A DNA stretch of 64,000 nt, taken from a bacterium. Its GTDB lineage: Bacteria > Verrucomicrobiota > Verrucomicrobiia > Limisphaerales > UBA11358. The translations under genes were made by a program, and so were the position numbers. The notes below the pieces were generated by a model. It made no database searches, was not told the origin of the DNA, and saw nothing but the letters and a program-made list of their open reading frames with translations. Positions 59,765-64,000 of the stretch are shown here, piece after piece (positions within the stretch are counted from its first letter, which is position 1; each line of letters begins with the position of its first letter). The DNA lies in the NCBI GenBank assembly GCA_021780905.1, contig JAJXXW010000075.1, forward strand, positions 1 through 64,000. Direction: 5' to 3'.

Positions 59765-61238
59765 TCCTTCGCCCGGCCGGTGGGTGATGAAACTCTACCT
59801 TCACTCCGGTCTGGGCCTCACCGCACTGATGCTGCTGGTGGGTCTGGTGATGCGCGCGGCCCAGGCGAAGTGGGTGCCCGATCTCGCGCCCGGCAACTTT
59901 TACGCGTTGTTGACGCTGCATGGTGCCGGAATGCTGGTAGGCCTGCTGCTCTGCGGCATGGGCGGACTATGGTTCCTTATGCGACGGCACATCCACTTGA
60001 GCGCGCCGCTCGCGCTGCTGGCGTTGGGTTTCAACCTGCTGGGCGTCGTGGGGGTGGTGGTCGCGACCGTGTTCGGGCATTTCGCCGGTCTCTACACTTT
60101 TCTGTATCCGATGCCGTTTGACGGCAACTGGCCCAGTTGGGCCACGGGCGTATTTTTAATCAGCATGGTGTTGGTCAACATCGGCTGGATGATCTGGTGC
60201 TTTCAAATGTTGGGTGCGGTATTGCGGGCCTACGGCGGATTTCGCGGAGCGCTGGGTTGGGATTTTGTCTGGCATCCCAAGGCTTTTCTGGCCGCCGGCC
60301 GGCAACCGCCGCCACCGGAAGCTTTTCCCGCCCTGGTTGCAGGCATTGACGGGCTGGTGGCGGGAATGGTTGCCACGCTGCTTGTCGTCGCGTTGATTGT
60401 GCGCTGGCTGGATCCGCGCATCCTGATTGATCCGTTATGGGCGAAAAACCTGACCTATTCCTTCGCCCACACGCTGGCCAACCTGATCATCTACATCCTG
60501 GCGGCGCTGATTTACGTCGGCCTGCCTTACGCGACCAAACGCAGCTATCACACCTCAACCGTGCTGATCATTGGCTGGTGGAGTTCGATGGTTTTTATTC
60601 TGACCAACTATTTTCATCACCTTTACATGGACTTTGTTCAGCCGGGAATTTTGCAGTATTTCGGCGAACTGTCGTCCTACCTGACGGCCGTGCCGGTGAC
60701 GGCGGTGACAATCTTCAGCGCCTTGATGCTGGTCTGGCGTTCTCGCACGCGCTGGACGCTCGGTGCCATCTTTTTCTATTCCGGGCTGGTCGGCTGGGTG
60801 GTCGGCGGGATTGGCGCGGAAATTGACGCCAGCGTTCCGTTCAATGTGCATCTGCACAACACGCTTTGGGTGCCGGCGCATTTCCACACTTATTTGCTCG
60901 GCGGTTGCCTGCTGTTTGTGTTGGGCTGGGTGTTCCTGCTGTTGGAATCGCGCAGCCGGCGTGACACGCCGGAGCCGACCCGTTGGCTGATCAGCACGTT
61001 GATTTTTGGCGGCATGATTGTCTTTCTCCTGGGATTTTACTTCGCTGGCGCGATGGGAGTTCCCCGGCGATATGCAGCCGAACCCTCACCAGGGCCGCTT
61101 ATCGCTCAAATTGCCACCGTTGGGGCCGCCATCATGCTGGTCGGTTTTATCCTGGTGTTCATCGAAGGTTTGCGACTGCGCCGAAACTATCAAGCGGATC
61201 GTCCGCTGTGGCCCGAAGTGGAGGTTTCCCATGAGTAA
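59739..61238 (+). CDS. Heme-copper oxidase subunit I, NO-reductase-like (sNOR/eNOR type)
   Basis: 499 residues, about twelve helices. Haem and CuB ligands: His 61, His 244 (SFAHTLANLI), His 293-294 (YFHHLYMD), His 381 and His 383 (VPAHFHTYL). In oxygen reductases the helix with His 244 has Tyr at +4, the covalent cofactor; here residue 248 is Asn. The enzyme is therefore more likely an NO reductase of the CuA-containing alternative NOR groups than a cytochrome oxidase. It reads into the next gene by eight bases. Confidence 0.8.
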   Translation: METATHLNNPSPGRWVMKLYLHSGLGLTALMLLVGLVMRAAQAKWVPDLAPGNFYALLTLHGAGMLVGLLLCGMGGLWFLMRRHIHLSAPLALLALGFNLLGVVGVVVATVFGHFAGLYTFLYPMPFDGNWPSWATGVFLISMVLVNIGWMIWCFQMLGAVLRAYGGFRGALGWDFVWHPKAFLAAGRQPPPPEAFPALVAGIDGLVAGMVATLLVVALIVRWLDPRILIDPLWAKNLTYSFAHTLANLIIYILAALIYVGLPYATKRSYHTSTVLIIGWWSSMVFILTNYFHHLYMDFVQPGILQYFGELSSYLTAVPVTAVTIFSALMLVWRSRTRWTLGAIFFYSGLVGWVVGGIGAEIDASVPFNVHLHNTLWVPAHFHTYLLGGCLLFVLGWVFLLLESRSRRDTPEPTRWLISTLIFGGMIVFLLGFYFAGAMGVPRRYAAEPSPGPLIAQIATVGAAIMLVGFILVFIEGLRLRRNYQADRPLWPEVEVSHE

Positions 61239-62130
61239 TAATATGACGTTGAAACGGATCGCCCTGGTCGGAAGCGGGATAGCCGGAACCGTGATCATGG
61301 GCTACGGAATTCTGGTGGTTCTGTTTTCGCATGAGATGACGACCATTCCCATCCATCATCTGCTACATGCCGACATGGCGGCGGGCGCGGGGATGCTGGC
61401 GATGGCTTTGGCGGCCTGCCTGCCGTCACGAGAGCGGGAACGGAGCGGGTGGGTCCTTCCCGCCGTTCTGGCACCGGCCGTTGGCCTGCTGCTGATGTGG
61501 CCGTCGGAATACGCCTATTTGATGAGTCATCCCTGGCTGCATGTGCTGGATCATCTGGGGATTGCCGTGTGCAGCGTGCTGGCGGTGTTTGCGGCCCAAG
61601 CTTATGTGCGCGGTCTAGGCTGGCCCATGTTGGTGTTGCTGGTCGGCATGGATGCGGCGGCAGCGGGCGGATTTGGCGTTTCGCCCGGCAACCGTGAGGC
61701 GTTGTTATCTTCACCCGCGTTCGCCGCCACGGAAAACACGGTTGCCGGCCCGAGTCAAGCCGCGTCACCTGAAGCACTGGGAAAGCAATTGTCGCAAAGT
61801 CTAGGTTGCATAGCCTGCCATCGGATGGACGGCATTAAAGGCGTTGGCCCCTCTTGGATAAACGTCGCCGGCTACCCGCAAAAACTCACCGATGGCACGA
61901 CGGTGGTGGCCGATTATTCGTTTTTGAGAAAGGCGATTCTGCATCCCGAGGAGGTGCATTTGGAGGGCTTCCCGGCGGGTGCGATGCCCACTTCCTACCG
62001 GACGATGCTGTCCGGCCCGCAGCACGCCGACGAGAAGGAACTGAACGCGCTCATCTCGTATATCAACACCCTGAGCGACCGCAGCAGCCCGGCTACCCAG
62101 CCGCCCGCGCCAGCCGCATCCGGAAAATAG
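61231..62130 (+). CDS. Membrane-anchored cytochrome c subunit of the oxidase complex
   Basis: 299 residues. Four or five membrane segments (about 9-145) precede a class I cytochrome c domain with CIACH at 193-197 and a Met-rich loop PAGAMPTSYRTM near 250-262. GGAGG precedes the ATG. It ends 20 bases before a DUF2249 remnant. The fused membrane/cytochrome layout suggests a third subunit carrying electrons to CuA. Confidence 0.85.
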   Translation: MSNNMTLKRIALVGSGIAGTVIMGYGILVVLFSHEMTTIPIHHLLHADMAAGAGMLAMALAACLPSRERERSGWVLPAVLAPAVGLLLMWPSEYAYLMSHPWLHVLDHLGIAVCSVLAVFAAQAYVRGLGWPMLVLLVGMDAAAAGGFGVSPGNREALLSSPAFAATENTVAGPSQAASPEALGKQLSQSLGCIACHRMDGIKGVGPSWINVAGYPQKLTDGTTVVADYSFLRKAILHPEEVHLEGFPAGAMPTSYRTMLSGPQHADEKELNALISYINTLSDRSSPATQPPAPAASGK

Positions 62131-62149
62131 GTCTGTAGGTCTGATACAC

Positions 62150-62299
62150 ATGACATGCGCGCATTCTTGCTACGCGGAACCTTGGCACGGCTTCCGTCGC
62201 CATCTCGTGGAAAAACTTGGCGGGGAAGGATTCGCGGCCAGTATCAAACGCAGGTCGGAGTCGGATTGGATGATTTACTTTTGGCTTCTGCCTGCTTGA
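62150..62299 (+). pseudogene. C-terminal remnant of a DUF2249 gene
   Basis: An open 49-codon frame whose second half, HLVEKLGGEGFAASIKR and SDWMIYFW, matches the C-terminus of the DUF2249 protein at 40-285 (PLVEKLAGEGFASKVER, DWLVYFW). The N-terminal DVR part is missing. It lies between the cytochrome c gene and the Crp/Fnr gene. An intact version with a different start, or a real short protein, cannot be ruled out. Confidence 0.65.
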
Positions 62300-62307
62300 A
62301 TAGAGTC

Positions 62308-63033
62308 ATGTCCGCCACCTTGGCTGAATTCAAAAAAGCCGCCGTCGTCAATACGCTTCGAAGCTGTCAACTCTTCACCGGGCTGCCGCCATCTGCCTTG
62401 GAGAAAATTGCGGAAGTCACGGTTTTGAAATCACTGGTGAAAGGTGAATATTTTTTCCACGAAGGCGATCCGTCGCCCGGTTTTTTCGTGGTGCAAAACG
62501 GCGCGGTGAATGTGCATCGGGTCAACGCCCTGGGCCAGGAACAGGTGATTCACATTTTTCGTGCCGGCGAATCGTTCGCTGAAGCCACGCTCGCCGCCTT
62601 GAAAGGATGCCACGCGGATGCGCGCGCCGTCGTTCCCACTCGGGCGTTGTTGATCCAAAAGGACGGAGTTCTGGAACTGCTCAAGCGCCAGCCGGAACTG
62701 GCGTTCCGGATGCTCGGTTCCATGAGTAATCATCTGCGAGTGTTGGTCGGCCAACTGGAGGACTTCATGCTCAAAGATGTGGAGACCCGGCTCGCCAACT
62801 GGCTCATAAAACGTTGTCCGAATCCGCGCGACGGCCTGCCGGTGCGAATCGAATTGACGACGACCAAGCGCGCACTGGCGTCCGAATTGGGCACCATCGG
62901 CGAGACTCTGTCGCGCAGTCTGGCCAAGTTTCGCAAACAAAAATTGATCGCCGTCAAAGGCAAGACCATCACCGTTCTTTTGCCGCCAAATATTTGCGCT
63001 TTGCTGCACCGAAATTTGGGAGAGGAGCCTTGA
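62308..63033 (+). CDS. DNR-like Crp/Fnr transcriptional regulator
   Basis: 241 residues: cNMP-type sensor domain (about 20-135), dimerisation helix and a C-terminal helix-turn-helix with the recognition helix ETLSR (199-203). The E-x-x-S-R pattern reads TTGA half-sites. The N-terminus has one cysteine only (RSCQLF), not the four of Fnr, so it is closer to Dnr/NnrR, which sense NO through haem. It is the only full Crp/Fnr protein in the window and the obvious partner for the five palindromes. Confidence 0.85.
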   Translation: MSATLAEFKKAAVVNTLRSCQLFTGLPPSALEKIAEVTVLKSLVKGEYFFHEGDPSPGFFVVQNGAVNVHRVNALGQEQVIHIFRAGESFAEATLAALKGCHADARAVVPTRALLIQKDGVLELLKRQPELAFRMLGSMSNHLRVLVGQLEDFMLKDVETRLANWLIKRCPNPRDGLPVRIELTTTKRALASELGTIGETLSRSLAKFRKQKLIAVKGKTITVLLPPNICALLHRNLGEEP

Positions 63034-63147
63034 CTTGTTGGAAGAGTCATTACGGCTGGATGAAATTGTTCCATTAACCCCGCCCCATGATAGACAGATC
63101 ATTTTGCCCATCCAAGATTCGGGCCAGACCTCCGCTGATGATTGCGC

Positions 63148-64000
63148 ATGACTGAGGCAAGCCTAACAGCCGGCTCACCTTCCTTGTGGTCGCCGTTGAG
63201 ACGGCGACTCTTCCGCGACCGGTTGCTCGCGTCGGTGGTCTCGAATACCGGCAGTTGGATGCAGGACACGGCCGGCACCTGGCTGATGACCGCGTTGACC
63301 ATTTCGCCGTTGCTCATCGCCCTGATGCAGACTGCGGCCAGTCTGCCGGTGTTGTTGCTGGGTTTGCCTGCCGGCGCCACAGCAGACATCCTTGATCGGC
63401 GGCGGCTGCTGCTTTTGTGGGCGGGCTGGATGTTGGTGGCTGCCGTCATTCTGAGCGTGCTGACGTTGACGAGCTGGATTGGCGCGTGGTCGCTGCTGCT
63501 TTTGACTTTTTTGCTCAGCCTGGGTTCGGCCATGAATGGACCCACCTGGCAGGCGATTGTCCCGGAAATGGTGCCCCGGGAGGAATTGCCCGAAGCGATC
63601 GCGTTGAACAGCGCCGCATTTAACATCGCGCGGGCCATTGGCCCGGCAGCCGGCGGCCTTACCGTGGCCGCCTTTGCCTCGGTCATGCTCGGTGCGGGCA
63701 TCGTATTCTTCATCAACGCCGTCTCGTTTGCAGCAGTGCTGATCGTGATCTACCGCTGGAAGCGCACCCCGTTGTTCACAAGTGCGCTGCCGGCGGAACG
63801 TCTGCTGGCCTCCATGCGGTCGGGCTTGCGTTACGCCCGGTTCACTCCCGCCATGCGGGCGATCCTGGTGCGGGCCTTTTTGCAGACCTTTTGCGTCAGC
63901 GGCATGTGGGCCTTGCTGGCCGTGGTGGCGCGGGAGAATCTTCACGGAGGCGCGCTGGGTTATGGCATTTTGACGGGCTGCATCGGATTGGGCGCGGTCA
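63148..64000 (+). CDS. MFS transporter, cut by the window end
   Basis: At least 284 residues with the N-terminal half of a major facilitator of the MFS_3 (EntS-like) group: SNTGSWMQDTAGTWLMT, LPAGATADILDRRR (loop 2-3), NSAAFNIARAIGPAAGG and further helices. Substrate unknown. The frame is open to the window end. The ATG at 63148 has no clear ribosome site. It is 114 bases downstream of the regulator gene. Confidence 0.8.
   Translation, partial: MTEASLTAGSPSLWSPLRRRLFRDRLLASVVSNTGSWMQDTAGTWLMTALTISPLLIALMQTAASLPVLLLGLPAGATADILDRRRLLLLWAGWMLVAAVILSVLTLTSWIGAWSLLLLTFLLSLGSAMNGPTWQAIVPEMVPREELPEAIALNSAAFNIARAIGPAAGGLTVAAFASVMLGAGIVFFINAVSFAAVLIVIYRWKRTPLFTSALPAERLLASMRSGLRYARFTPAMRAILVRAFLQTFCVSGMWALLAVVARENLHGGALGYGILTGCIGLGAV

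Overview
The window looks like a chromosomal stretch of a denitrifying or nitrogen-oxide-respiring member of the Verrucomicrobiota, probably the Pedosphaera/Limisphaera side. The best lineage marker is the type II pseudopilin-like protein at 27161-27970, with the [20 protein letters not shown] start and alanine-lysine run typical of that group. The nos genes are of the atypical (clade II) type. No rRNA, tRNA, CRISPR array or intact insertion sequence was found, and no gene-free gap exceeds about 300 bases. The right-hand gene, an MFS transporter, is cut by the window end.

Layout. (1) 40-7713, minus strand: a nitrous oxide reductase operon running DGC protein, nosZ, nosB-like, a fused nosD-nosF, nosY, nosL, cytochrome c, DUF2249 protein. 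(2) 7860-11194, minus: DUF2249 (two domains), NnrS/oxidase-like membrane protein, DUF59 protein, DUF2249, YwiC-like protein. (3) 11292-13553, minus: type II NADH dehydrogenase, DUF488, AhpD-like. (4) 13795-19038, plus: single-domain cNMP-binding protein, quinol-dependent NO reductase (norZ), a membrane protein with a transposase-like Cys motif, TetR regulator, hemerythrin, cupin. (5) 19217-24710, plus: fumarase and 2-oxoglutarate dehydrogenase E1/E2. (6) 24829-29333: assorted genes (histidine phosphatase, SLC13-type permease, pseudopilin, Nramp). (7) 29434-35968, minus: a stress-type run (Cys-rich protein, FAD reductase, transaldolase-PRC fusion, Dps, DUF5069, cNMP-binding protein, DUF2945, DUF488, MUG-type glycosylase). 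(8) 36030-46701: NsrR divergent from a long plus-strand run (RIC, degenerate RIC paralogue, DGC protein, PLP enzyme, EI-GNAT fusion, NadA, nitronate monooxygenase-like, P450, then cysteine synthase). (9) 46807-56426, minus: ferredoxin, glutamate synthase, pyruvate dehydrogenase E1a/E1b/E2/E3. (10) 56544-64000, plus: LysR, methyltransferase, hemerythrin, a second NO-reductase-like heme-copper oxidase (subunit II, subunit I, membrane cytochrome c), a DUF2249 remnant, a DNR-like Crp/Fnr regulator and an MFS transporter.

How it fits together. Five near-identical palindromes, TTGAC-YCAR-GTCAA with one T variant, lie upstream of the nos, NnrS-like, NADH dehydrogenase, TetR/hemerythrin and methyltransferase/second-NOR transcription units. 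At four of them a -10-like hexamer sits 28.5-29.5 bases from the palindrome centre, the geometry of class II Fnr/Dnr activation. The Crp/Fnr protein at 62308-63033 carries the ExxSR recognition helix expected for TTGA-N6-TCAA sites and is the obvious candidate regulator. A separate NO-damage response is marked by NsrR and a good NsrR-type operator between nsrR and the RIC gene. The window therefore encodes N2O reduction, two unlike NO reductases, at least four hemerythrin-type proteins and two NO-linked regulatory circuits, together with central carbon metabolism (PDH, OGDH, fumarase, NDH-2) that could feed the chain.
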